The notes under the pieces are model-generated. The model was not told the DNA's origin, did not search any database, and worked only from the letters and a program-made list of their open reading frames with translations. A DNA stretch of 54,698 nt. It comes from Candidatus Copromonas faecavium (nom. illeg.). Lineage in GTDB: Bacteria; Bacillota; Clostridia; Lachnospirales; Lachnospiraceae. Location: NCBI GenBank assembly GCA_018712915.1, contig DVGC01000036.1:1-54698 (forward strand), read 5' to 3'. Made by a program: the position numbers and the translations under genes. This document shows positions 1 to 8,570 of this stretch, piece by piece (positions within the stretch are counted from its first letter, which is position 1; the number at the start of each line of letters is the position of its first letter).

Positions 1-1
1 G

Positions 2-148
2 GCATACTTGATGATACGTATTAATGGGAGAGAGCCGGAAAACCTTCAAACTTGTATTGAAGGAGGAACTTTAACGGAAATGGGAGATGGGCTGTATTTA
101 ATTGAGGCTTCTCAGAATCACATTGTAATTCAACGAGGAGAAAAGTAA
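2..148 (+). CDS. C-terminal end of an unidentified gene of the Pel-like operon (partial)
   Basis: An open frame runs in from the window edge and stops at TAA 146-148, 32 nt before pelF, so it is probably the preceding gene of the same operon. Only 48 residues are visible, with GGTLTEMGDGLYLIEA in the middle and QRGEK at the end. In known pel loci the gene before pelF is usually pelE, pelD or a deacetylase-type pelA, but this tail is too short for me to assign to any of them. Confidence 0.6.
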   Translation, partial: AYLMIRINGREPENLQTCIEGGTLTEMGDGLYLIEASQNHIVIQRGEK

Positions 149-180
149 TTCTTTAAGAAGCCTTTGGACAGGAGGTCGGA

Positions 181-1605
181 ATGCGTATTTGCGTGATTTT
201 GGAAGGGTGTTACCCATATGTGACAGGAGGGGTTTCCACTTGGATCCATCAATATATTCAGGCCATGAGAGAACATCAGTTTGTTTTATGGACAGTAGCT
301 GCATCTTCGGAGGACAGAGGGAAATTTAAGTATAAGCTTCCAGAAAATGTCGTAGAAGTTCATGAAGTCTTTCTTCAAGATGCTTTAAAGATGGAGCCAG
401 AGAGAAAAAAGTATCAATTTAATCAGCACGAAATTCAGGCCCTGACAGATTTTGTTCACTGTAAACAGCCGGATTGGGACGTGTTGTTTGAAATGTATAA
501 TGATAGAAAAATATCTCCGATGTCTTTTTTGCTGAGCCAGGAATTTTTGAATATCTTAGTGGATATTTGTGAGAAAGATTATCCCTATATAGCCTTTTCT
601 GATATGTTTCATACGATGCGTTCTATGTTCCTTCCTGTTTTGTATGTACTAGGACAGGAAGTCCCAAGAGCTGATCTGTACCATACAATTGCCACAGGGT
701 ATGGTGGACTGATGGCAAGATTGGGCAGTTACAAATACGGTGTTCCATTTATGTTGACAGAGCATGGCATTTATACCAGAGAACGTGAAGAGGAAATTAT
801 CCGGGCGAGATGGGTTCCATCCAGCTTCAAGCGTTCTTGGGTTCGTTTTTTTTATATGTTATCGGCTGCAGTTTATGATAGTGCAACGATGGTAACCAGT
901 TTGTTTGCTAATGCAAGAAAAACACAGATAAATATTGGCTGTATCCCTGAAAAATGCCGTGTCATCGCTAATGGAATTCATGTGGAGCGTTTTAAAGATA
1001 TTCCTTTAAAACAAGAAAATGGATGGATAGATATTGGCGCTATTGTTCGTTTGGCACCAATTAAAGATGTTAAGACATTGATTTATTCATTTTATGAGTT
1101 GAAATTCCGCTTGAAACAAGTCCGCCTTCATATTATTGGTCCGGAGGATGATATTCAGTATGCCCAAGAGTGCTACGAGTTAGCAGAGCAGCTGGGAGTA
1201 AAAGATTTGGTTTTCACTGGAATGACAAATATACTGGAATATATGAAAAATTTAGATTATACTGTCCTGTCTAGTATTTCAGAGGGACAGCCGCTTTCGG
1301 TTCTGGAGTCGTTTGCTGCAGGAAGACCTTGCGTGACAACGGATGTGGGGTGCTGCAGAGAATTGATTGAAGGTATGGAAGGAGATCATTTAGGTCAGGC
1401 GGGAATCTGTGTCCCTCCAATGGAGAGAGAAGCGCTTTGTGCAGCAATGGAACGGATGTGTATCCGGACAGAAGAGCGCTATCGGATGGGGCAGATTGGG
1501 AAGAAACGGGTGGAGCAATATTTTCGTCATGAAGATATGATTCGCAACTATCAACAAACGTATACAGAGGTGATAAGCAGATGGCAGGAATCGGTTTCTC
1601 ACTAA
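181..1605 (+). CDS. pelF: PelF-like GT4 glycosyltransferase
   Basis: This 474-residue protein resembles PelF, the cytosolic GT4-family transferase that polymerises Pel polysaccharide from UDP-sugars. The N-terminus has the characteristic CYPYVTGGVSTWIHQ stretch and the C-terminal Rossmann domain carries the retaining-GT EX7E motif (E368 and E376, in SEGQPLSVLE). The start at 181 has an AGGAGG site 5-6 nt upstream. The next gene starts 25 nt before this one ends, which implies translational coupling with pelG. A generic GT4 capsule transferase is the alternative, but the N-terminus and the pelG neighbour argue for PelF. The sugar donor cannot be read from sequence. Confidence 0.9.
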   Translation: MRICVILEGCYPYVTGGVSTWIHQYIQAMREHQFVLWTVAASSEDRGKFKYKLPENVVEVHEVFLQDALKMEPERKKYQFNQHEIQALTDFVHCKQPDWDVLFEMYNDRKISPMSFLLSQEFLNILVDICEKDYPYIAFSDMFHTMRSMFLPVLYVLGQEVPRADLYHTIATGYGGLMARLGSYKYGVPFMLTEHGIYTREREEEIIRARWVPSSFKRSWVRFFYMLSAAVYDSATMVTSLFANARKTQINIGCIPEKCRVIANGIHVERFKDIPLKQENGWIDIGAIVRLAPIKDVKTLIYSFYELKFRLKQVRLHIIGPEDDIQYAQECYELAEQLGVKDLVFTGMTNILEYMKNLDYTVLSSISEGQPLSVLESFAAGRPCVTTDVGCCRELIEGMEGDHLGQAGICVPPMEREALCAAMERMCIRTEERYRMGQIGKKRVEQYFRHEDMIRNYQQTYTEVISRWQESVSH

Positions 1606-3044
1606 AAAAATTGTTCCGGAAAAAGGGAGTATTTAACCTGTGCCGAGCTTATGGTTATGCAGGTTTAATTTGTGCTGGCCCCATGATCTTAGGAGTGATA
1701 CTTCTTGTAACGATCGCCTTTCTTTCGCAGTTGGCTGGTATGGCAAGGCATGACAGGGAGCTTTTAAACTGTATGCTGACCTACTGTTTGCTGGCATCTC
1801 TGACGACCACCAGTTTGTTTAACATGCCAGTAACCAGGTATGTATCTGATATGCTATATGAGGAAAGAACTGCGCGCATCATGCCAAGTCTTTATGGAAG
1901 TATTGGAATTATGCTGACTGGAGGATGTATCCTTTGGGCAGTTTTCCTTCATTTTTCTGGTGTTCCTGTTTTATACAGGTTGTTATGCATGTGGTTTTAT
2001 GCGATTCTGATTGTTACATGGATGGAAATGAATTTTTTGACTGCTTTGAAGGATTATAAAGTTTTGGTCTGCGATTTTGCTGTTTCATTGGGAACAGGTT
2101 TGCTTTTGGCGCTTTTTTTGGTTCTGTTCCGGCAGGTCAATATTGCTACTTTGTTTCTTTGCGTAATTTTGGCTTATGGACTTTTGATGATACTTTATTT
2201 CCGCCAGCTGTTGAAATATTTTCCCAGCAGTGAGGGGAGTAAATTCTCTTTCTTGCGTTGGTTCGATAAGTTCCGTTCTCTTGCTTTTATAGGAGCGTTC
2301 GTTAATTTGGGATTATTTGCTCATCTGGTGATTATGTATTTTGGGCCTTTGCAGGTACAAGTGGAAGGCCTGTTTTATGGGGCGCCTATGCACGATGTGC
2401 CGGCTCTCTGTGCATTCTTTTCCATTTTGATTACAACAATTAACTTTGTTACTTCGGTTGAGGTACAGTTTTATCCTCAATACAGAAACTATTACAGTTT
2501 ATTTAATGATAACGGCTCAATTATGGATATTAAGCAGGCGGAAAACGAAATGATTTCTGTATTGCGTCAGGAACTTACCTTCAATGCTCACAAGCAGTTG
2601 TTGGCTACACTATTGTTTATCGTTATTGGATCGATTGTTCTTGAATCTTTGCCGCTGGGGTTTAATGACACATCAATGGGAATTTATCGTATTTTGTGTG
2701 CCGGTTATGGCTTGTATGCCGTTAGTAACACGATAATGTTGATTCTTTTGTATTTTGAGGATTATACTGGGGCTTTAACAGCTACGGCAGTTTTCGCGGC
2801 AGTTAGTATTTTGGCAACGATTTGGCAGATCCTATTTGGTGAGGTGAACTATTTTGGGGTTGGATTCCTGCTGGGTGGGATCGGTTTCTATTTGGTCAGT
2901 TGGATCAGATTGGAATGGTATACGAAAAGACTACCCTATTTTTTGCTGGGAAGAAGAGCACTAGTTGAAAATAAGAAAATAGGATTGTTTTCTAGAATAT
3001 GTAATTATCTGGAGGAAAAGGAAGGAAATGCGAATGAAGGATAG
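1581..3044 (+). CDS. pelG: PelG-like polysaccharide membrane transporter
   Basis: This 487-residue polytopic membrane protein matches PelG, the MOP-superfamily (Wzx-like) protein thought to carry Pel across the cytoplasmic membrane together with PelF and PelE/PelD. The N-terminus MAGIGFSLKKLF followed by a Tyr/Gly-rich first helix is typical. About a dozen hydrophobic segments span the protein, and a charged cytoplasmic stretch with many Asn and Gln lies near residues 300-335. It overlaps pelF by 25 nt, and the following CotH gene starts 17 nt before its stop, so these three genes are tightly coupled. The pelF-pelG order is the invariant core of Pel loci, which supports the call. Confidence 0.9.
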   Translation: MAGIGFSLKKLFRKKGVFNLCRAYGYAGLICAGPMILGVILLVTIAFLSQLAGMARHDRELLNCMLTYCLLASLTTTSLFNMPVTRYVSDMLYEERTARIMPSLYGSIGIMLTGGCILWAVFLHFSGVPVLYRLLCMWFYAILIVTWMEMNFLTALKDYKVLVCDFAVSLGTGLLLALFLVLFRQVNIATLFLCVILAYGLLMILYFRQLLKYFPSSEGSKFSFLRWFDKFRSLAFIGAFVNLGLFAHLVIMYFGPLQVQVEGLFYGAPMHDVPALCAFFSILITTINFVTSVEVQFYPQYRNYYSLFNDNGSIMDIKQAENEMISVLRQELTFNAHKQLLATLLFIVIGSIVLESLPLGFNDTSMGIYRILCAGYGLYAVSNTIMLILLYFEDYTGALTATAVFAAVSILATIWQILFGEVNYFGVGFLLGGIGFYLVSWIRLEWYTKRLPYFLLGRRALVENKKIGLFSRICNYLEEKEGNANEG

Positions 3045-4809
3045 GGTAAAATGGCTGATAATCATGGGAATGGGAGTATTGCTGCTTTCTGGTTGTGCGG
3101 AATCCTCAGAACAGCCGGCAGACGAAACAGAGACAGAAACTGCTAATGAAAACTACGTAGAGAAGGAGACTGCAACATTAGAGGATTATCATCTTAGAGA
3201 TAAAGTGTCTGTATATGAAGAAGATGAAGAAGGCAGCATTGTTACTATGTACTTGACGGTTCGGGAAGGTAATTCAGCAGAAAATACGAACCATACTTGG
3301 ACGGAGGTGAACACTTATTCTAAATATTGGTATGAGGAAAACAATATTCCACAGTATGCGGTAGAAGGAATTCTTCAAATTGGAGATGAAAATGGTCCTC
3401 AAGTTGGAGAAGTTGGTTATGGGGAGACAGTTCCAAATGCAATTATCAAGATACGTGGACAGACTTCTACAAGACGGGAACAAAAAAACTATAAGATAGA
3501 GCTGAAAGATGGGAAGGGTGAATGGAGAGGACAGCAGACGATTAATTTAAATAAACATGTAAATGAGGGCCTGCGATTTAGAAATAAACTGGCATATGAC
3601 TTAATGAAAGAGATTCCTCAAATGATGTCTGCTAGGACACAGTTTGTTCATTTATATGTTAAGGATGAGACGGCGGGAGGAAGCGGCGTTTTTGAGGATT
3701 ATGGATTGTTTACGCAAGTGGAACAGATTAATAAAACATATTTAAGAAAACATGGACTAGATAATAATGGCCAGCTTTATAAAATAGAATTTTTTGAGTT
3801 CCAACGATACGAAGATGCAATTAAACTTTCAACAGATCCGTCTTATGATTTAGAAATATTTGAAGATTATCTTGAGGTTAAAGGAGACGAAGATCACAGT
3901 AAACTGATTGCTATGCTTCAGGATGTAAATGACTATTCAATTCCTATTGAGCAAACCGTTGAAAAATGGTTTGATACTGAGAACTTATTTTATTGGATGG
4001 GATTTCATATATTAACGGGAAATAATGATACTAATTCCAGAAATTATTTTTTGTATAGTCCTTTGAATGTAAATAAATTTTACATCCTTTCGTGGGATAA
4101 TGATGGTTCGTTTCATTCGATGGAGGATCAGGTATCCGGGAAAATTGGTGAAGAAGACAGCTGGGAGCACGGACTTAGCAATTACTGGGGAAATATCCTG
4201 TATCAACGTATGTTTAAGGTAAAAGAATATCGAGACGGATTGACGGCAGCAATTGAAGATTTGCGTTCTCAATATTTAACGGAAGAAAAAATAAATTCAT
4301 TGGTTTCTACTTACAGAATTGTGACGAAGCCTTATGTATATCGTATGCCAGATTTGATGTATGCGCCTCTTACGGAGTCTGAATATGATGTTGTTGCTGA
4401 TTCTATCGCAAAAGAAGTTGAAGAGAATTATCAATTATATTTAGAATCGCTTGAGAAGCCAATGCCTTTTTATATTGGTGTTCCGGAAGCGTCAGGTGAT
4501 AAGTTAACATTCGTTTGGGATACTGCTTACGATTTTGATGGAGAAAACATCACTTACAGCATTGATGTGTCTTCTGATTATCTATTCCAAAATATTATTT
4601 ATTCGTCAACAGATCTCAGAATTCCAGAAATGGAAACAAACATTCTTCCGCCGGGACAATATTTTGTGCGAGTGATTGCAGAAAATGAGTCTGGAAAGAC
4701 GCAAACTGCGTTTGACTATTATTCAATTGATGAAGGCAAAGTATATGGCACCAAATGTTTTTACATATTGGAGGATGGTTCAATTGAGGAAGATATTCGG
4801 GTGGAATAG
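3028..4809 (+). CDS. CotH-family kinase-like lipoprotein
   Basis: This 593-residue predicted lipoprotein has a lipobox LLSGC (Cys23) and an acidic linker, then a CotH domain. CotH proteins are atypical kinases; spore-coat CotH phosphorylates coat proteins outside the mother-cell membrane. Kinase-fold signatures visible here are the Arg/Lys-rich region RGQTSTRREQKNYKIEL, a catalytic-loop-like TGNNDTNSRNY (D334) and a metal-binding-like WDNDGSF (D357, D359). About 100 C-terminal residues look like a beta-sandwich (fibronectin-III-like). Lipidation should place the domain on the outer face of the membrane, so the substrate is probably an envelope protein or the polysaccharide; that is inference. 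The gene overlaps pelG upstream and the VTC gene downstream. Confidence 0.85.
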   Translation: MRMKDRVKWLIIMGMGVLLLSGCAESSEQPADETETETANENYVEKETATLEDYHLRDKVSVYEEDEEGSIVTMYLTVREGNSAENTNHTWTEVNTYSKYWYEENNIPQYAVEGILQIGDENGPQVGEVGYGETVPNAIIKIRGQTSTRREQKNYKIELKDGKGEWRGQQTINLNKHVNEGLRFRNKLAYDLMKEIPQMMSARTQFVHLYVKDETAGGSGVFEDYGLFTQVEQINKTYLRKHGLDNNGQLYKIEFFEFQRYEDAIKLSTDPSYDLEIFEDYLEVKGDEDHSKLIAMLQDVNDYSIPIEQTVEKWFDTENLFYWMGFHILTGNNDTNSRNYFLYSPLNVNKFYILSWDNDGSFHSMEDQVSGKIGEEDSWEHGLSNYWGNILYQRMFKVKEYRDGLTAAIEDLRSQYLTEEKINSLVSTYRIVTKPYVYRMPDLMYAPLTESEYDVVADSIAKEVEENYQLYLESLEKPMPFYIGVPEASGDKLTFVWDTAYDFDGENITYSIDVSSDYLFQNIIYSSTDLRIPEMETNILPPGQYFVRVIAENESGKTQTAFDYYSIDEGKVYGTKCFYILEDGSIEEDIRVE

Positions 4810-5560
4810 TGATAAAAGTCTGGTTTATAAAGCCAGAACCTTCCGCAATGAATGGAAATATTATCTTTCTCTCTGGGATTGCCAGGTATTGAGAGAAAGA
4901 TTTCAAGCAGTGATGCAGAGGGATCCTTATGCAAAAGGAGGAGTCTATATACTTCGCAGTTTGTACTTTGATGATTATTGGGACAGTTCCTATCAAGATA
5001 AAATGTCTGGAGTGAATCATAGGAAAAAGTACAGAATTCGAATATATAATTATAGCGATTCATCTATTAAATTGGAACGCAAGATTAAAGAAGGCAATTA
5101 TATTTACAAGGAGTCTGCTTCTCTGACCAGGGAGGAATATGAGCGGATTATGGAAGGAAAATATGAGTTCCTTTTAAATCATCCGAATCAGCTATGCAGA
5201 GAATTTTACTATGAGTGTACGGTTCATGTGATGCGTCCCAAGCTGATTGTAGATTATGAGCGGGAGCCGTTCATTCTACCGGAGGGTAATGTACGGATAA
5301 CCTTCGACAGAGATATACGGGCGGGAGCGCCAGAGCAGGATATTTTCAATCCGGAATTACCATCTTATGAAGTGTTTCCTTATGAAATGCTTGTAATGGA
5401 AGTAAAATTTACAGAATTTCTGCCCCAGTATATTAAGGAGGTGCTTCCTCCGGGAGAGCAGGAATTTTCAGCTATATCAAAATATACCCTAAGTTATGAT
5501 AGGATTTACCATCGGACGGATGCCTTACATCTGGTATCCAAATCAGAAAAATCATGGTAA
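4784..5560 (+). CDS. VTC-domain (polyphosphate polymerase-like) protein
   Basis: The product is a triphosphate-tunnel protein of the VTC family, whose yeast member Vtc4 makes polyphosphate from ATP. Basic tunnel strands are visible: ILRSLYFDD, KKYRIRIYNY, IKLERKIKEGNYIYKES, LIVDYEREPF and VRITFDRDIRAG, followed by LVMEVKFTEFLP near the C-terminus. I prefer the TTG start at 4784 because GGAGG (4770-4774) lies 9 nt upstream. ATG 4775 sits directly on that site, and a start at 4676 would overlap CotH by 134 nt. The chosen start overlaps CotH by 26 nt. Bacterial VTC proteins are often encoded beside DUF4956 proteins, as here. The product of catalysis is not proven. Confidence 0.85.
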   Translation: MRKIFGWNSDKSLVYKARTFRNEWKYYLSLWDCQVLRERFQAVMQRDPYAKGGVYILRSLYFDDYWDSSYQDKMSGVNHRKKYRIRIYNYSDSSIKLERKIKEGNYIYKESASLTREEYERIMEGKYEFLLNHPNQLCREFYYECTVHVMRPKLIVDYEREPFILPEGNVRITFDRDIRAGAPEQDIFNPELPSYEVFPYEMLVMEVKFTEFLPQYIKEVLPPGEQEFSAISKYTLSYDRIYHRTDALHLVSKSEKSW

Positions 5561-5596
5561 ATTCAGCTGCGATGGGCGGCAGAATGTGAGGAGAGT

Positions 5597-6280
5597 ATGA
5601 ATTTACAGGATTACTTTAAGAAGTCAGTATGGGAGTCTTTTATGAGTAGCCAGACTTTGACAGGGGATGTGATGCTTCAGATTATTCTGGCAATGGCTGC
5701 TTCCTTGATTTTGGGACTTTTTATTTACAAAATCTATCAAATTTATTTTGGCGGCGTAGTTTTTTCCCGCTCTTTTGCGACAACATTGGTTGGTATGACG
5801 GTGCTGACCTGCATGCTGACACTGGCAATCAGTACTAATATTGTGATTTCTCTTGGTATGGTCGGTGCTCTTTCTATTGTACGTTACAGAACGGCGATCA
5901 AGGAACCCATGGATTTGCTGTATTTGTTCTGGTCGATTTCTGTCGGGATTACATTAGGTGCCAATATGTATATTCTGGCTATCTCAGGAAGCGTACTTCT
6001 TGTGATTTTGATTCATATTTTGTATCACCGGCAGAAGAATGGTATGATTTACATTATGGTGGTACATTACGAAGGCGAACTGACCGGAGATGAGGTGCTC
6101 CGTACTATGAAAAAAATGAAGTACCAGATGAAGTCAAAAACCTTAAGGGGAGATATAACGGAGATGATTCTTGAGGTTTTCTGTAGAACTGACAGTACAG
6201 TATTCCTTGAAAACATCAAGAATATTGAGCAGGTGAAGGATGTCACATTGATTCAATACAATGGAGAATATCATGGGTAA
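5597..6280 (+). CDS. DUF4956 membrane protein
   Basis: This 227-residue protein belongs to the DUF4956 family, small membrane proteins commonly paired with VTC-domain proteins. About four hydrophobic segments occupy residues 20-140, with the family-typical stretch MVGALSIVRYRTAIKEP between helices. A soluble ferredoxin-like domain of about 80 residues follows, from GMIYIMVVHYEGELTG onward. GAGGAG precedes the start. The likely role is a membrane partner of the VTC protein, perhaps a channel or anchor for a phosphate polymer, but no biochemical function can be read from the sequence. The next gene overlaps its last 8 nt. Confidence 0.85.
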   Translation: MNLQDYFKKSVWESFMSSQTLTGDVMLQIILAMAASLILGLFIYKIYQIYFGGVVFSRSFATTLVGMTVLTCMLTLAISTNIVISLGMVGALSIVRYRTAIKEPMDLLYLFWSISVGITLGANMYILAISGSVLLVILIHILYHRQKNGMIYIMVVHYEGELTGDEVLRTMKKMKYQMKSKTLRGDITEMILEVFCRTDSTVFLENIKNIEQVKDVTLIQYNGEYHG

Positions 6281-7691
6281 CAGACTGAAGTGGAAACTTG
6301 TGGCGGCAATACTGGTGCTTCTAACTCTGTTTTTTTTCCTGGCGCTTTACGTTTTGATTCCTAGGTTGTATAATTTGTCTGTTAGTGTTGATTTTCAGGT
6401 AGACAGAAAAGGAATTTATGATAATCCATTAACAGGTTATTCACCTTGGGCCAGTAATGTAAAATTAGCTGAACAGGAACAGTTGGTTTATATGGATCTA
6501 ACTTGGGCGGAGTGGGAACCAGAGGAAGGAAAGTACAACATTACCGGTTTTGAAGAAAAATACCAGATCCATAAATGGAAAAGTGCAGGAAAACATGCTG
6601 TGCTGCGTTTTGTTTGTGACAAGCCGGGGAATGAAGAGCATATGGATATTCCTCAATGGCTTTATGAAAAAACGGCGGATGGGGAATTCTATGATATAGA
6701 ATATGGGAAGGGCTATGCGCCTAACTATGAGAATCAATATTTCCTAAACGCTCATGAAAAAGCTCTCAATGCGTTGGGAGATTATTGCAGCCAGGATAAC
6801 TTTGTGGCATTTGTAGAGCTTGGAAGCCTGGGTCACTGGGGAGAATGGCATACGAAACATGAGGAAGGGATTCCTTCCATGCCGGATGCGGAAATTTGCT
6901 GGATCTATGCGAATCATTATTCTGACAGTTTTCCGAATGCAAGGCTGCTGATGAGGCGTAATTATGTGATGGCAGTGGAAGGGAATATGGGACTCTATAA
7001 TGATATGACGGGTGATCTGGATGATACAAAAGAGTGGCTGGATTGGCAGAAAAATGGTGGGGCATATGAACTGCCGGATGGGGAGATCTCTTATGAACCA
7101 GCAGATCAAATTTGGAAACAAGCGCCGATAGGAGGAGAATTCACTCCGGCAAACAGCATGGAGGAAATGCTTGGCGAGAATTTAAATCAGACGTTATCGT
7201 TAATTGAAGAATCACATATGACCTTTATTGGGCCTCATACACCTCTGGAGTATGAGGTGGAACAGGAGACTGTAGATGAAATTGAACAACGGCTGGGATA
7301 CAGATTTTGGATTTCTCATATGGAAACGAATATGGATTATGGAGGACAGAATTTCGAAGTTCGCCTTACTTGGGAAAATGATGGCTTAGCATCATTTTAC
7401 TTTGACTGGATGGTAATGATGTATGTGTACGATGAAGCTGGGAACCAGAAATTTTGGGAGGAAATAGATATAGATTTGACCCAGCTTGTTCCAGGCGAAA
7501 GTATAACAACGGTGAACCACATTCCTTTTAACGATTTGTTTCGAGAGGGATATTCTATTGGGGTGGGAATTGTTGATCCATTGACAGGGAAAAATGCAGT
7601 AGAACTTTGTATGAATAAAGATTATCGCGATGGTGTGAATATGATTTATGCATTTGACGGAATAAATGGTACCACATTTGAAGTGGATTAG
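6273..7691 (+). CDS. DUF4874/DUF4832 membrane-anchored TIM-barrel-like protein
   Basis: The product is about 472 residues. An N-terminal membrane anchor (LVAAILVLLTLFFFLALYVL) is followed by a region starting NPLTGYSPWASN, typical of DUF4874, and a C-terminal beta-rich DUF4832-like domain. Motifs such as DLTWAEWEPEEGKYN and ELGSLGHWGEWHT recall glycoside-hydrolase TIM barrels, with acidic residues that could be catalytic. ATG 6273 is chosen over 6261 because GGAG (6263-6266) is correctly spaced for it. It probably acts outside the cell on the polysaccharide, as a hydrolase or binding protein; this is inferred from fold-like motifs and from its place in the operon. Confidence 0.8.
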   Translation: MGNRLKWKLVAAILVLLTLFFFLALYVLIPRLYNLSVSVDFQVDRKGIYDNPLTGYSPWASNVKLAEQEQLVYMDLTWAEWEPEEGKYNITGFEEKYQIHKWKSAGKHAVLRFVCDKPGNEEHMDIPQWLYEKTADGEFYDIEYGKGYAPNYENQYFLNAHEKALNALGDYCSQDNFVAFVELGSLGHWGEWHTKHEEGIPSMPDAEICWIYANHYSDSFPNARLLMRRNYVMAVEGNMGLYNDMTGDLDDTKEWLDWQKNGGAYELPDGEISYEPADQIWKQAPIGGEFTPANSMEEMLGENLNQTLSLIEESHMTFIGPHTPLEYEVEQETVDEIEQRLGYRFWISHMETNMDYGGQNFEVRLTWENDGLASFYFDWMVMMYVYDEAGNQKFWEEIDIDLTQLVPGESITTVNHIPFNDLFREGYSIGVGIVDPLTGKNAVELCMNKDYRDGVNMIYAFDGINGTTFEVD

Positions 7692-7709
7692 GACAGGGGG
7701 GACGGAAGA

Positions 7710-8537
7710 ATGGGAAAGAAAGATATTTTCCGGACGGCAGTCATTGGAGGTTATCAAAAAGATGATGTGATGGATTATGTACGCTCCCTGGAGAACGAAA
7801 AGGAAACGATACGCGTATTGACTAGGAAGGAAAGTAATGGTGTTAAAGCCCAACTAGAGAGGGAAAAAGCTGCCAGTGAAGAAATGAGGAAAAGAATAGC
7901 TGCTATGCAGGAAAAAATAACATATCTGGAGGAAGAAAAAAAGAACTGGCAAGAAAATCCTGAACAAATCAGGGAGGAAACGAATGACTATGCTCGTTTG
8001 GAACTTCAGAAATTGATGGAAGAAATGAAGAAAAGCAATGAACGGTTAGAAAAAAGATGCCAGCAGCTTGAAAGGTGTATTATGGCTGTATCCAGTTCGG
8101 GAACCGTACTCGGAGAAACAGAAGAACAGGCGGAAGAAGGATATAAAATGGAGCAGGAAAAAGAAAATGCAGCTCAGGTTCCAAAGGTAGAAATAGAGAG
8201 TTCAGAAATGAAGGAGATAAAAACGGTTCCGGATGACGCTTTGCCAAAAAAGGAAAATGAGACAGCAGGACAGACCCCTCAAGAAAGTATGGTATCTGAT
8301 TCTGGGCAGCAGGCTATCCTTGTTTCTAATGGGACAGAGCAGGCAGATGAGGAGGCAACAAAAGAGAAAGTGGACTCAGGAACGGAATCGACAGCTTCAG
8401 ATTCGTTACCTTTAAGTGAATGTATGCAGGAGGAACTGAGCAGTTATGAGAAAAAGGCTCGCCAGTCACTGAATGGTACAAGAGAGAAGATAGCTAGTCT
8501 TCTGAAGACACTGGAAGATCGGCAGGAGTTTTTTTAA
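7710..8537 (+). CDS. DivIVA-like coiled-coil protein
   Basis: This 275-residue soluble protein starts with a DivIVA-type N-terminal motif, FRTAVIGGYQKDDVMDYVRSL. A long coiled coil (residues 30-130, rich in Glu, Lys and Arg) follows, then an acidic, low-complexity region and a short basic helix at the end (SYEKKARQSLNGTREKI). DivIVA proteins bind curved membrane at poles and septa and recruit partners. The gene lies 18 nt after the DUF4832 gene and is a paralogue of the next gene by its N-terminal motif. It may position the Pel-like machinery; this is inferred from context only. Confidence 0.7.
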   Translation: MGKKDIFRTAVIGGYQKDDVMDYVRSLENEKETIRVLTRKESNGVKAQLEREKAASEEMRKRIAAMQEKITYLEEEKKNWQENPEQIREETNDYARLELQKLMEEMKKSNERLEKRCQQLERCIMAVSSSGTVLGETEEQAEEGYKMEQEKENAAQVPKVEIESSEMKEIKTVPDDALPKKENETAGQTPQESMVSDSGQQAILVSNGTEQADEEATKEKVDSGTESTASDSLPLSECMQEELSSYEKKARQSLNGTREKIASLLKTLEDRQEFF

Positions 8538-8570
8538 TGGTGTATAAAAAGATAGAAAGGGCTTAGAAAT

